From NCBI RefSeq assembly GCF_015752285.1, contig NZ_JADOUY010000001.1, positions 558,001 through 622,000 of the forward strand: a stretch of DNA of 64,000 nt, written 5' to 3'. Position numbers and translations under genes: made by a program. The DNA comes from Mycetocola_A sp015752285. GTDB taxonomy: Bacteria > Actinomycetota > Actinomycetes > Actinomycetales > Microbacteriaceae. Positions 34,738 to 42,424 of this stretch are shown here, piece after piece (position 1 is the stretch's first letter; the number at the start of each line of letters is the position of its first letter). Under the pieces are notes generated by a model. It was not told the origin of the DNA. It ran no database searches and saw nothing but the letters and a program-made list of their open reading frames with translations.

Positions 34738-35886
34738 TTAGCGGAGGAGAAGGTTCGGCTGCAGCAGGTATTTGAAGCTGTCGGCTCCCGGCTGATCCTT
34801 GGAGGACTGGCTGGTGATCAGCATCGGGCCTGGCTTGTTGGTGTTCTCCGACTTGGTGAACGAGAATCGCACGTATTCGCTTCGCACGGCGGTGAGCCCG
34901 TCGATGAGGAACTGCGGTTTGAGGCTCAGGACGATGTCGTCGCCGGTGAGCAGTGCGTCGATCGCTTCGGATGCCTGCGCCTGCTCGGATCCGACGGCCT
35001 CCATGGTGAGCCCGTCGATGGTGAATGTGAACCGCAGGGCAGCCTCACGCTCGAGCACGAGCGACACGCGACGAACAGCCTCGATGAGCTCAGCGGTGTT
35101 GATGACCGCGTAGTTCTCGCTCGTGTCGGGGAACAGGCGGCGCACCGGAGGAAACGAACCCTTGATCAGCAGCGAGGTGACGGTCTTCTTGTCAGCGGTG
35201 AACGCAATGAGTTCGCGATCGTCTTTGCTCGTGAATGCGACCGAGATCGTGGACGAATGTCCGAAGGTCTTGCCGACCTCCTGGAGCGTGCGAGCCGGGA
35301 CGAGGGCGACGAGCTGATCCGGGGCGGTATTGTCGCCGTTGTCCCAGTCGATCTCACGGACGGCTACCCGGTAACGGTCAGTTGCGACGAGGCTGAGCCG
35401 GTTGTCAGTGACCTCCAGCTGAACGCCGGTGATGACCGGAGTGACATCATCACGTGAAGCGGCGACGGCGACCTGTGCGACGGCCGCAGCGAAATCTTCG
35501 CCAGGCACCAGGCCGGTTTCGCCGGAGATCTGGGGAATACTCGGATATTCCTCAACCGGCATCGAGAGCAGCGTGAAGTTCGCTGACCCGCATGACACGA
35601 CGATGCGGTTCTCGTTTGTTGTGAACTGGACAGGAGCGTTCGGCAGCCGGCTCGCGATGTCGGCGAGAAGTCGACCCGAGACGAGCACGGTCCCGGCCTC
35701 GTCTACCTGGGCGCTGATCTGCGTCTGCGCAGAAACCTCGTAGTCGAAGCTCGAGAGTGTGAGTCCTTCACTGGTGGCTTCGATCAGCACTCCGCTGAGG
35801 ATCGGGAGAGTGGTTCTCTGGGGCAACAGCTTCACCGCGAATGAGACTGCTTCACTGAAGACATCGCGATTGACGCTAAACCGCAC
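34738..35886 (-). CDS. dnaN: DNA polymerase III beta sliding clamp
   Basis: A 382-residue protein from GTG 35886 (MRFSVNRDVFSEAVSFAVKL when read as Met), with three similar domains and the C-terminal clamp features AVRSEYVRFSFTK and GPMLI. Two dimers of the ring tether polymerase III to DNA. The GTG has AGGGGA 6-11 nt upstream; the upstream ATG at 35967 would extend into the origin region without conservation. It is followed by gnd and recF. Confidence 0.97.
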   Translation of the reverse strand: MRFSVNRDVFSEAVSFAVKLLPQRTTLPILSGVLIEATSEGLTLSSFDYEVSAQTQISAQVDEAGTVLVSGRLLADIASRLPNAPVQFTTNENRIVVSCGSANFTLLSMPVEEYPSIPQISGETGLVPGEDFAAAVAQVAVAASRDDVTPVITGVQLEVTDNRLSLVATDRYRVAVREIDWDNGDNTAPDQLVALVPARTLQEVGKTFGHSSTISVAFTSKDDRELIAFTADKKTVTSLLIKGSFPPVRRLFPDTSENYAVINTAELIEAVRRVSLVLEREAALRFTFTIDGLTMEAVGSEQAQASEAIDALLTGDDIVLSLKPQFLIDGLTAVRSEYVRFSFTKSENTNKPGPMLITSQSSKDQPGADSFKYLLQPNLLLR

Positions 35887-36289
35887 GGTGGATCCCCTGT
35901 CGTTCAAGGTACGAGTGGTTCCCCATGTTAGTCGGGTCGAGGAAGCACTGTCATTCACGTCGTGCACGGCGACCGAGCCGCAGCGAGAAGGTTGTCGACT
36001 GGAGAGAGAGTTAAAGAATCGTTAAAGGTCTTAACCGTTGTGGAAACTGTGGATAACTTCCGACACGCAAGCAAACGTATGGGAACTACACCGGTGGGAG
36101 TTGTTGGCGGCGTGTGTAATCCGTCGCGACAACATCCCATGCGATTACTGGCATCCGAGGCCATTGCCCACAAGCGTCGAGGCTGAGTTCACAGACTCGC
36201 CCGAGTTTTCCGAAGAGTTTCCACAGGGTTATCCACATTGTGTACGACGCCTCAGTTTTCCACTGGTCAGCGCCGGGAATTCACCGGAA
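35887..36289. other. dnaA-dnaN intergenic region, probable origin of replication (oriC)
   Basis: A 403-bp gene-free region with perfect DnaA boxes TGTGGATAA (36048-36056, minus orientation) and TTATCCACA (36229-36237, plus) and near-matches TTGTGGAAA (36039-36047 area) and TTTCCACAG (36218-36226). An AT-richer run, GTTAAAGAATCGTTAAAGG (36010-36028), is a candidate unwinding element. Actinobacterial origins lie between dnaA and dnaN, so this is the best oriC candidate; a second box-containing region is on the other side of dnaA. Confidence 0.75.
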
Positions 36290-37723
36290 TCAGCGCGTGA
36301 AGCGGTGCCCTTGCTTGATGCGGCTGGTGAGCTCGGTGACCTGGTTGTAGATGGATCGCCGTTCCTGCATGAGGTCGGAAATCTTCTTATTGGCGTACAT
36401 CACCGTCGTGTGATCGCGGTTTCCGAACAGCTGACCGATTTTCGGCAGCGACAGATTGGTGAGCTCCCGGCAGAGGTACATCGCAATCTGCCTGGCTGTT
36501 GCGATCGCCTGGGAGCGGCTGGAGCCGTAGAGGTCGTCGACGCTGAGCTTGAAGTAAGCAGCCGTGATGTTGATGATGTCGACCGGGGAGATGACGTTGT
36601 CGTCGTCGAGGGTGATGAGGTCCTTGAGAACGGTCTGCACCAGGTTCATGTCGACCGGGGTGCGGTTGAGGCTCGCGAATGCGGTGACCCGGATGAGGGT
36701 TCCCTCGAGTTCGCGGATGTTGCTCGACACTTTCGATGCGATGAACTCAAGCACTTCATCGGGGATCTGCAGCTTCTCGCTCTGGGCTTTCTTGCGGAGG
36801 ATAGCGATGCGGGTCTCGAGGTCAGGTACCTGGACATCGGTGATGAGGCCCCACTCGAAGCGGGATCGCATGCGGTCCTCGAAGCCGGTGAGGGCCTTCG
36901 GAGGAAGGTCGCTTGTGATGGCCACCTGTTTGTTGTGATCGTGCAGTGTGTTGAAGGTGTGGAAGAACGCTTCCTGGGTCTCTGCTTTGCCCTGCAGGAA
37001 CTGGATGTCGTCGATGAGAAGGATGTCGATGTCGCGATAGCGGGCCTGGAACACCGAACCGCGGTTATTGGCGATCGAGTTGATGAAGTCGTTGGTGAAC
37101 TCCTCGCTACTGACGTAGCGGACGCGGATGCCCGGGTACAGGCTCATCGCGTAGTGACCGATGGCGTGGAGGAGGTGGGTCTTACCCAGCCCGGAGTCAC
37201 CGTAGATGAAGAGCGGGTTGTATGCCTTGGCGGGGGCTTCGGCAACAGCGACCGCTGCCGCGTGGGAGAACCGATTCGACTGGCCGATGACGAAGTTGTC
37301 GAACGAGTACTTGGAGTTCAGCCGGGTGTCGTTCTGCCGTGCCGGAAGCGCGGTGTCGGTCATCGACATGTGCGACGGAGCGTTGTTGACGTAACTCGGC
37401 TGCTCCTGGCTGATCGGTGCCTGTGGGAGAGGTTCGTACTCTTCGTCGATGATCTCGGGGTTGACCACGACGGCGAAGGTGGAAGCTCCGTGCGATTCCT
37501 GGAGGGTGCTGATCGCCTTCAGCAGGGGAGCACGCATCCGCATGTTGAGCTGCCCGGCTGTGAACTCGTTCGGCACCTCGAGGTAGAAGGTGCCGGCCAT
37601 GATGCCCTTGGGGACGACGAGGTTGAGGAACCCGTGCAGGGGTGGTGTGATGCGCTCGTCGGTAGCGAGCTCATCGAGCACGGTCTGCCACGTCTGCGTG
37701 ATTGACTCTTGCTCGTTTGCCAT
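36290..37723 (-). CDS. dnaA: Chromosomal replication initiator DnaA
   Basis: A 477-residue AAA+ protein with an N-terminal domain I (TQTWQTVLDELATDERITPP), a short variable linker, Walker A GDSGLGKTHLLHAIGHY, Walker B DILLIDDIQFLQGK, and a C-terminal DNA-binding domain with the signature GNRDHTTVMYANKKI. It binds DnaA boxes and opens oriC. The start at 37723 (MANEQESITQ) has GGGGA 4 nt upstream. DnaA boxes lie directly upstream of the gene, consistent with autoregulation. Confidence 0.98.
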   Translation of the reverse strand: MANEQESITQTWQTVLDELATDERITPPLHGFLNLVVPKGIMAGTFYLEVPNEFTAGQLNMRMRAPLLKAISTLQESHGASTFAVVVNPEIIDEEYEPLPQAPISQEQPSYVNNAPSHMSMTDTALPARQNDTRLNSKYSFDNFVIGQSNRFSHAAAVAVAEAPAKAYNPLFIYGDSGLGKTHLLHAIGHYAMSLYPGIRVRYVSSEEFTNDFINSIANNRGSVFQARYRDIDILLIDDIQFLQGKAETQEAFFHTFNTLHDHNKQVAITSDLPPKALTGFEDRMRSRFEWGLITDVQVPDLETRIAILRKKAQSEKLQIPDEVLEFIASKVSSNIRELEGTLIRVTAFASLNRTPVDMNLVQTVLKDLITLDDDNVISPVDIINITAAYFKLSVDDLYGSSRSQAIATARQIAMYLCRELTNLSLPKIGQLFGNRDHTTVMYANKKISDLMQERRSIYNQVTELTSRIKQGHRFTR

Positions 37724-38056
37724 AGTTCCCCACATAAAAGTTATTCACAGAGTTATCCACGGATGCTCTCACAACAGCGGATCCATTGGGAACCAGGGAG
37801 GTGAGGCTGGGGATAACTGATCCCTCACGCTAGCCAATCGGACGCGAGGCCCCAAATTAACCGCGAAAATCCGCCCGCGTGTCAGTGCGGGCTTCCCTGA
37901 TAAACCTGTGGATAATCGGTCGTTTGCCCGGTTTCGGTTTGACCAGCAGCCGTTGAGGCCGTAGGTTAAATCAGTTGACTTCTGCCTTCGGGCACCAATC
38001 TTTCCCCTGCTATGCACAACGCCGCAGTGGAGATTCCAAACGTGGAGTAAGTGATT
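37724..38056. other. dnaA-rpmH intergenic region with DnaA boxes
   Basis: A 333-bp gene-free region between divergent dnaA and rpmH. It contains TGTGGATAA (37907-37915, perfect, minus orientation) and one-mismatch boxes TTATTCACA (37741-37749), TTATCCACG (37753-37761) and TGGGGATAA (37808-37816). These four boxes suggest DnaA binding for autoregulation of dnaA, and possibly a second origin half. Promoters of dnaA and rpmH must both lie here; I could not place them with confidence. Confidence 0.7.
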
Positions 38057-38194
38057 ATGAGCAAGAGAACCTTCCAGCCGAACAACCGTCGTCGCGCCAA
38101 GGTGCACGGTTTCCGTCTGCGCATGCGTACCCGCGCCGGCCGCGCCATCCTCGGCGCCCGCCGTCGCAAGGGCCGTACCGAACTCTCCGCGTAG
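38057..38194 (+). CDS. rpmH: 50S ribosomal protein L34
   Basis: A 45-residue, very basic protein beginning MSKRTFQPNNRRRAKVHGFR and ending GRTELSA. This is the full L34 family signature; L34 sits in domain I of 23S rRNA. It begins the rpmH-rnpA-yidD-yidC-jag-rsmG gene series found beside the origin in most bacteria, and is divergent from dnaA. Confidence 0.97.
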   Translation: MSKRTFQPNNRRRAKVHGFRLRMRTRAGRAILGARRRKGRTELSA

Positions 38195-38223
38195 CATCCT
38201 CACCCCGGCCACCCGTCGTCATC

Positions 38224-38565
38224 GTGCTCGCACACGCGCAACGCATCACGAGCGCTGATGACTACAAACGGGTTGTTCGCCGGGGTCGACGGATGGTCGG
38301 CGAGAACAGCGTGACCTACCAATTGATGAACCCGAATGGCGGAACTCCGCGGTTCGGGTTCATTGTTGCAAAAACGGTCGGTAACGCTGTCGTTCGTAAC
38401 CGGGTCCGGCGTCGTTTGAAAGCGGCTGCCTCGGTCATCGCACCGACGCTTCCTCCGGGAACCGAGACGGTCTATCGGGCTCTCCCGCCGGCCGCCTTTG
38501 CTCCATATGCCGGCCTCGCTGCCGAGGTCGAGCGCTCGACCCAACGCCTGGCGGTGAAGTCGTGA
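38224..38565 (+). CDS. rnpA: Ribonuclease P protein component
   Basis: A 113-residue basic protein with the RNR motif VGNAVVRNRVRRRLK (about residues 60-74) and the family opening LAHAQRITSADDYKRVVRRG. It helps the RNase P RNA remove 5' leaders from tRNA precursors. The GTG at 38224 aligns with the usual M-L-x-x-x-x-R-I start; no clear Shine-Dalgarno is visible, so translation may be coupled to rpmH, which stops 29 nt upstream. Its stop overlaps the yidD start. Confidence 0.95.
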   Translation: MLAHAQRITSADDYKRVVRRGRRMVGENSVTYQLMNPNGGTPRFGFIVAKTVGNAVVRNRVRRRLKAAASVIAPTLPPGTETVYRALPPAAFAPYAGLAAEVERSTQRLAVKS

Positions 38566-38903
38566 CCGGGATCTCTCTCGGCCACACCGGTGGAGGGGAC
38601 GCGGTGCGAAGCGCACTGTTGCTGCCACGCAACGCAGCCGTCGCCGCATTGATCGCTTACCGCACAGCTATTTCACCGCTGTATGGGGAAGTCTGCAGGT
38701 ACTATCCCTCTTGCTCGGCCTATGCGATGCATGCCATCGCTCAGCACGGCGCGGTGATCGGATCAGGGCTTGCTCTGAAGCGGATCGCGCGGTGTCACCC
38801 GTGGGCAGCGGGCGGCGTCGATGACGCGCCACTCAAAAAGAACTTCCGATACACCGTGACCCCTCGCGGTTTCGTTGTAACAGCCAGCCACCGAAAGGGC
38901 TAA
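38562..38903 (+). CDS. yidD: Membrane protein insertion efficiency factor YidD
   Basis: A 113-residue protein with the conserved cysteine motif CRYYPSCSAYAMHAI and the later RIARCHPWAAGGVDDAP. YidD (Haemolytic domain family) sits at the inner face of the membrane and assists YidC. The GTG start overlaps the rnpA stop by 4 nt (GTGA at 38562-38565); yidC follows after 7 nt. Confidence 0.95.
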   Translation: MTGISLGHTGGGDAVRSALLLPRNAAVAALIAYRTAISPLYGEVCRYYPSCSAYAMHAIAQHGAVIGSGLALKRIARCHPWAAGGVDDAPLKKNFRYTVTPRGFVVTASHRKG

Positions 38904-38910
38904 ATCCCAC

Positions 38911-40038
38911 ATGGATCTCTTGTCGATCATCCTCTGGCCGCTCAAGTGGGTCGTAGAGCTCATTCTCGTGGGCTGGCACTCGTTGTTCAGCGCCGTTGGT
39001 CTTCCGGCTGGCGACGGTCTCACCTGGGTTCTCTCGATCGTCGGTCTGGTGCTCGTCGTTCGGGCCCTCCTGATTCCGCTTTTTGTGAAACAGATCAAGA
39101 ATCAGCGACGGATGATGGAAGTCGCGCCGCAGCTGAAGAAGATCCAGGACAAGTACAAGGGCAAGAAGGATCAGTTCAGTCGCGAGGCCATGAGCCGCGA
39201 GACGATGGAGCTCTACAAGAAGACCGGGACCAACCCGTTGGGGTCCTGTCTCCCCCTCCTTGTTCAGATGCCGATCTTCTTCGCTCTGTTCTCGGTGCTC
39301 AACGACTCGCAGACCGGCAAGTCCGGGGTTGGTCCGCTCAATGCGGAGCTGTCTGAGCAGTTCGGATCGTCGTCGCTCTTCGACTTCGCTCCCCTGCACA
39401 TGAGCTTCTCGTCTGCGATGAACGCCGCTGGTGGCCCCGAGGTCGGCGTCATGATCGTCGCGGCAATCATGGTCGTCCTGATGACGGCATCGCAGTTCAT
39501 CACTCAGCTGCAGATCGTTTCGAAGAACATCTCGGACGAGACCAAGGCCAGCCCGATGTTCAAGCAGCAGCGCATCCTGCTCTACATCCTCCCGTTCGTC
39601 TTCCTCTTCTCCGGTTTCGCCTTTCCTCTCGGCGTCATGTTCTACTGGCTCGTGTCGAACATCTGGACCATGGTCCAGCAGTTCATCATCATCAGGAACA
39701 TGCCGATGCCCGGCACCGAAGCAGCCAAGGAGCGTGAGGAGCGTCTCGCCCGCAAGGGCAAGCTCAAGCCCGCTGAGGGCGGCGGCGACACCCTCGTCAT
39801 CGAGGAAAAGAAGCCGGCACAGCGCCAGCAGCCGGTGGGCAAGAACCGGGCCAAGAAGGCTGCGCCCAAGGCAGCGGCTGCTTCCACCGGACCGAAGAGC
39901 GCCGCCCCGAAGAACCCGCCGGCTCCGGCGAAGAATACAGCGGCAGCACCCGCGAAGAACGCTGCTGGTGCGCCGAAGTCCCCGGCAGCCAAACCCAATC
40001 CCGAGGCCGGACAGGCCCCTCAGAACAATGGAAAGTAG
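38911..40038 (+). CDS. yidC: Membrane protein insertase YidC/Oxa1
   Basis: A 375-residue insertase of the Gram-positive/actinobacterial type with about five membrane segments, the hydrophilic-groove arginine region LFVKQIKNQRRMMEVAPQLK, and the central GSCLPLLVQMPIFFALFSVL. The last 90 residues are a disordered Lys/Ala/Pro tail (AKKAAPKAAAASTGPKSAAP) that probably binds ribosomes. It inserts proteins with or without SecYEG. The start ATG is at 38911, 7 nt after yidD. Confidence 0.96.
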   Translation: MDLLSIILWPLKWVVELILVGWHSLFSAVGLPAGDGLTWVLSIVGLVLVVRALLIPLFVKQIKNQRRMMEVAPQLKKIQDKYKGKKDQFSREAMSRETMELYKKTGTNPLGSCLPLLVQMPIFFALFSVLNDSQTGKSGVGPLNAELSEQFGSSSLFDFAPLHMSFSSAMNAAGGPEVGVMIVAAIMVVLMTASQFITQLQIVSKNISDETKASPMFKQQRILLYILPFVFLFSGFAFPLGVMFYWLVSNIWTMVQQFIIIRNMPMPGTEAAKEREERLARKGKLKPAEGGGDTLVIEEKKPAQRQQPVGKNRAKKAAPKAAAASTGPKSAAPKNPPAPAKNTAAAPAKNAAGAPKSPAAKPNPEAGQAPQNNGK

Positions 40039-40042
40039 CGCC

Positions 40043-40561
40043 ATGAGCGACGTCATCGATAACCAGGCCGATGTTGAGATCGTTCGGAACGACTCCCCTA
40101 CCGTCACGCAGCTCGAGGAAGAGGGCGATGTCGCGGCGGACTACATCGAGGAGTTTCTCGACATCGCCGACCTCGACGGAGACATCGACATCGACGTGCG
40201 GAACGGTCGTGCATACGTCGCCGTGACCGCAAGTGAAGGCAGCAACATCCGCGTGCTCTCCAAGCCGGATGTCGTGAGTGCGCTTCAGGAACTCACCCGC
40301 CTCGCGGTGCAGAGCAAGACCGGTGCGTTCTCTCGGCTCATCCTGGACATCGGTGGATCGCGCGATGCTCGCCAGGCAGAATTGACGGTGCTCGTCGACC
40401 GTGCGATCGCGCAGCTCGACGACGGAGCATCCTCTGCTGCACTGCCGGCGATGTCGAGCTATGAGCGCAAGCTTGTACACGATGTTGTTTCTGACCGGGG
40501 CTTTGTGTCTACTTCGCACGGCGAGGGCCGCGATCGTCACACGGTGATCACGCGTTCCTAG
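40043..40561 (+). CDS. RNA-binding protein Jag/KhpB (KH-R3H)
   Basis: A 172-residue protein with an acidic N-terminus, a KH-like domain (about residues 30-100: DYIEEFLDIADLDGDIDIDV then VVSALQELTRLAV) and a C-terminal R3H domain (MSSYERKLVHDVVSDRGFVS then TSHGEGRDRHTVI). The R-x-x-x-H spacing in R3H is kept. Jag/KhpB binds RNA with KhpA and affects cell elongation in Gram-positive bacteria. A longer start at 40028 is possible; 40043 is preferred because GGAAAG lies 8-13 nt upstream. It starts 4 nt after the yidC stop. Confidence 0.92.
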   Translation: MSDVIDNQADVEIVRNDSPTVTQLEEEGDVAADYIEEFLDIADLDGDIDIDVRNGRAYVAVTASEGSNIRVLSKPDVVSALQELTRLAVQSKTGAFSRLILDIGGSRDARQAELTVLVDRAIAQLDDGASSAALPAMSSYERKLVHDVVSDRGFVSTSHGEGRDRHTVITRS

Positions 40562-40572
40562 ACCCGCACAGG

Positions 40573-40586
40573 GTTTCACGTGAAAC
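40573..40586. promoter_or_regulatory. parS site 1
   Basis: Perfect GTTTCACGTGAAAC palindrome in the gap between jag and rsmG; first of seven sites between 40.5 and 42.4 kb. Confidence 0.9.
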
Positions 40587-40645
40587 GCTGGTCGAGCGTA
40601 TGGTCGGTGGTCGAACGCGTCGAGATCCCCGGCCGTCTGACCGAA

Positions 40646-40651
40646 TAGAGT
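40646..40651 (+). promoter_or_regulatory. -10 element of rsmG
   Basis: TAGAGT, 9 nt before the rsmG ATG at 40661. No Shine-Dalgarno is present, so the rsmG message is probably leaderless or nearly so, with its own promoter apart from the yidC operon. Confidence 0.4.
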
Positions 40652-40660
40652 TGATGCGAG

Positions 40661-41302
40661 ATGACTGACGCCACCCTTGAGACCGAACCCGCATCCGCTG
40701 CCGTACATCTCGGCGACCGAATAGCACTCGCTCGGCGATTCACTGAGAATCTGGCCCGGCATGGTGAAGAGCTCGGCTTGATCGGTCCCCTGGAGCTTCC
40801 CCGCCTCTGGACCCGTCACATCCTCAACAGCGCCCTGGTGGCGCCGCTGCTCCGGCCCGGTGTCGTCGGCGATGTCGGCTCAGGGGCTGGTCTGCCTGGG
40901 CTGGTTCTCGGTATCGCGCGGCCGGACGTGCAATTCGTTCTTATTGAGCCCATGGAACGCCGCGTCGCTTGGCTGAATGATCAAGTCAGCGAGCTTGAAT
41001 TGAGCAATGTGACCGTTCTGCGGGAGCGCGCAGAAGATGTCAGGCTCGCGGACAGGCTCGACCAGGTCACCGCCAGAGCGGTGAGTGCTTTCCGGAAGCT
41101 GCTCCCCCTTACTGCTCCGTTGCTCCGTGATGGCGGCGAACTGGTGCTGATGAAGGGCGCGAACGCGCAGGCTGAGATCGAGGCGGCCGCGAAGGAGATG
41201 CGCAAGTTCAGGGTGACCGATGCTCGAGTGCAGATCCTCGGTGAGGGAATCACGGACGATGTCACGCGGGTGATTCTCGGAACTGTCCGGGCGAGCAAGT
41301 AA
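40661..41302 (+). CDS. rsmG: 16S rRNA (guanine527-N7)-methyltransferase RsmG
   Basis: A 213-residue methyltransferase with the opening ALARRFTENLARHGEELGLI, the SAM-binding motif GDVGSGAGLPGLVLGIARPD, and later RAVSAFRKLLPLTAPLLRDG and LMKGANAQAEI. RsmG (GidB) methylates G527 of 16S rRNA at N7. Its position upstream of parA-parB is conserved. The parS array begins directly downstream. Confidence 0.96.
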   Translation: MTDATLETEPASAAVHLGDRIALARRFTENLARHGEELGLIGPLELPRLWTRHILNSALVAPLLRPGVVGDVGSGAGLPGLVLGIARPDVQFVLIEPMERRVAWLNDQVSELELSNVTVLRERAEDVRLADRLDQVTARAVSAFRKLLPLTAPLLRDGGELVLMKGANAQAEIEAAAKEMRKFRVTDARVQILGEGITDDVTRVILGTVRASK

Positions 41303-41341
41303 CCCTTTGTCCCCGTCAGTACTGGCGGCGGGGACCACCAC

Positions 41342-41355
41342 GTTTCACGTGAAAC
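41342..41355. promoter_or_regulatory. parS site 2
   Basis: Perfect GTTTCACGTGAAAC, 40 nt after the rsmG stop. Confidence 0.9.
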
Positions 41356-41356
41356 G

Positions 41357-41386
41357 CATCGATCGCATGCGCATCGATTGCATGCA
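41357..41386. repeat. Imperfect 15-bp direct repeat next to parS
   Basis: Two adjacent copies of GCATCGATYGCATGC (Y = C in the first, T in the second), each made of the palindromes ATCGAT and GCATGC or close variants, directly following parS site 2. Confidence 0.7.
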
Positions 41387-41479
41387 GCCCCTCCTCCCCA
41401 GAACTATCACTAAGCCGCCGATTCCACAGGATTTCACAGTCCGGGCAGATGTTGCCGCCGACGTGCCACCCTGACTGTC

Positions 41480-41790
41480 ATGCCGTTCGTGTACATCCTG
41501 CGTTGCGCCGATGGAGCCCTCGACGTCGGGATTACGTGGCAGCTCCCAAACCGCGTCTCACGACACTGCGACGGGCTCGGCGCTGTCTACACGCTCGACC
41601 GAACGCCGGTGACGCTGCTGTCTTCAGACGAGTACGCGAGCATCCAGAACAATCGGACGCGAGAGGCGGGGGTCGGAGTCGCCGTATGCGCCGTGCTGTC
41701 ATCGAGGACCGAGCTGCCGAGTCATCCGCCATCATCAGGCTCGAGAAGGAAAGGCGAGGTCGCCACGACTCGCCACGTCAACGCCAACTC
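41480..41790 (+). pseudogene. Decayed GIY-YIG nuclease-superfamily gene
   Basis: From ATG 41480 the frame reads MPFVYILRCADGALDVGITW, then LPNRVSRHCDGLGAVYTLDR and PVTLLSSDEYASIQ. This follows the UPF0213/URI-type GIY-YIG pattern (VYILRCADGSLYVGIT...HNxGxGAKYTxxRxPVxLxYSEEF). The second catalytic tyrosine (the Y of YVG) is replaced by Asp in LDVG, and after YASIQ the family's RRExxIK...KKxxLI tail is lost; partial matches continue in another frame near 41700-41760. It sits within the parS array, so it is likely a dead remnant that the array has grown around. The family match comes from the motif, not from a database search. Confidence 0.6.
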
Positions 41791-41940
41791 TCCCCCGACG
41801 GGTGTAGATCACCGGCCCGGCGCTCGTAGGCGGCGCCGGGCCGGTCCCGGAGAACTGGTCGTCGGGCTTGTCGAGACGCGCTGCTGTCGAGGTGCACTCA
41901 GGTAGCGATCTCAGCAGGCTCGATCACCGAGGTTCGTCGC

Positions 41941-41954
41941 GTTTCACGTGAAAC
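41941..41954. promoter_or_regulatory. parS site 3
   Basis: Perfect GTTTCACGTGAAAC, 34 bp downstream of the label GATCTCAGCAGG (41907). Confidence 0.9.
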
Positions 41955-42071
41955 ATAGCGTGAGCCGCCGCGATTCCGGCCCGTAGGCTGATCGCCGGAG
42001 TCGGTGGTCGCCGAGCATGTCGACACGTTCTGCTCTCGGATCTCAGCAGGCTCATCGCCGGCATGGGCCGG

Positions 42072-42085
42072 GTTTCACGTGATAC
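42072..42085. promoter_or_regulatory. parS-like site 4 (one change)
   Basis: GTTTCACGTGATAC, differing from parS at one position in the right arm, 33 bp downstream of the label GATCTCAGCAGG (42039). Confidence 0.75.
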
Positions 42086-42127
42086 AGGGTGTGAGGCGCC
42101 CGGTGTGTGGGCCCGGCGGGCTTGAAA

Positions 42128-42166
42128 GCCGGGGTTGGGTCGGGTTTCACGTGAAACATTGTGGGA
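42128..42166 (+). repeat. 39-bp direct repeat, copy 1, containing parS site 5
   Basis: Identical over all 39 bases to 42217-42255 (unit starts GCCGGGGTTGGGTCGGG and ends ACATTGTGGGA) and includes GTTTCACGTGAAAC at 42144-42157. Confidence 0.95.
42144..42157. promoter_or_regulatory. parS site 5
   Basis: Perfect GTTTCACGTGAAAC within the first 39-bp direct repeat. Confidence 0.9.
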
Positions 42167-42216
42167 AGAGTCCTGCGCCCAGATTTCGGCAGGCCAGATC
42201 GCCGGGATGCGCGACC

Positions 42217-42255
42217 GCCGGGGTTGGGTCGGGTTTCACGTGAAACATTGTGGGA
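42217..42255 (+). repeat. 39-bp direct repeat, copy 2, containing parS site 6
   Basis: Identical to 42128-42166, 89 bp downstream start to start; includes parS at 42233-42246. Confidence 0.95.
42233..42246. promoter_or_regulatory. parS site 6
   Basis: Perfect GTTTCACGTGAAAC within the second 39-bp direct repeat. Confidence 0.9.
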
Positions 42256-42387
42256 TCTGCCGAAGCATGGATCTCGATAGGTCCGATCAGCGGAGGAGGT
42301 CCCTCACCGAGGTGGACGATCGCCGGAGCGGTGGCTGGCAGTGACTGCGGCTTCAGGTACGGTTGAAACAACGAGCGAACGGAGACC

Positions 42388-42401
42388 GTTTCACGTGAAA
42401 C
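42388..42401. promoter_or_regulatory. parS site 7
   Basis: Perfect GTTTCACGTGAAAC, 24 nt before the parA start codon, placed where ParB binding could also repress parAB. Confidence 0.9.
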
Positions 42402-42424
42402 ATCCCCAATCTGAAGGAGAGTCG

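Larger units (their letters stand above)
41303..42424. other. parS array region between rsmG and parA
   Basis: A 1.1-kb region with six GTTTCACGTGAAAC-type sites (five perfect, one with a single change), an imperfect short direct repeat next to the first, a decayed GIY-YIG gene, and four copies of a degenerate label resembling GATCTCAGCAGG...CGATC (starting 41907, 42039, 42182 and 42270). In two of them the label lies 33-34 bp before the parS site. The region appears built by repeated duplication of a parS-bearing unit. No convincing complete gene is seen on either strand. Confidence 0.75.

Noticed and set aside
36038..37705. 555-codon plus-strand reading frame over dnaA
   Set aside because: Shadow of dnaA with an acidic, Asp/Val/Gly-rich composition and no family signature.
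41303..42424. CRISPR array
   Set aside because: The repeated element is the parS palindrome with irregular spacing and related, not unique, spacers. No cas gene is present.
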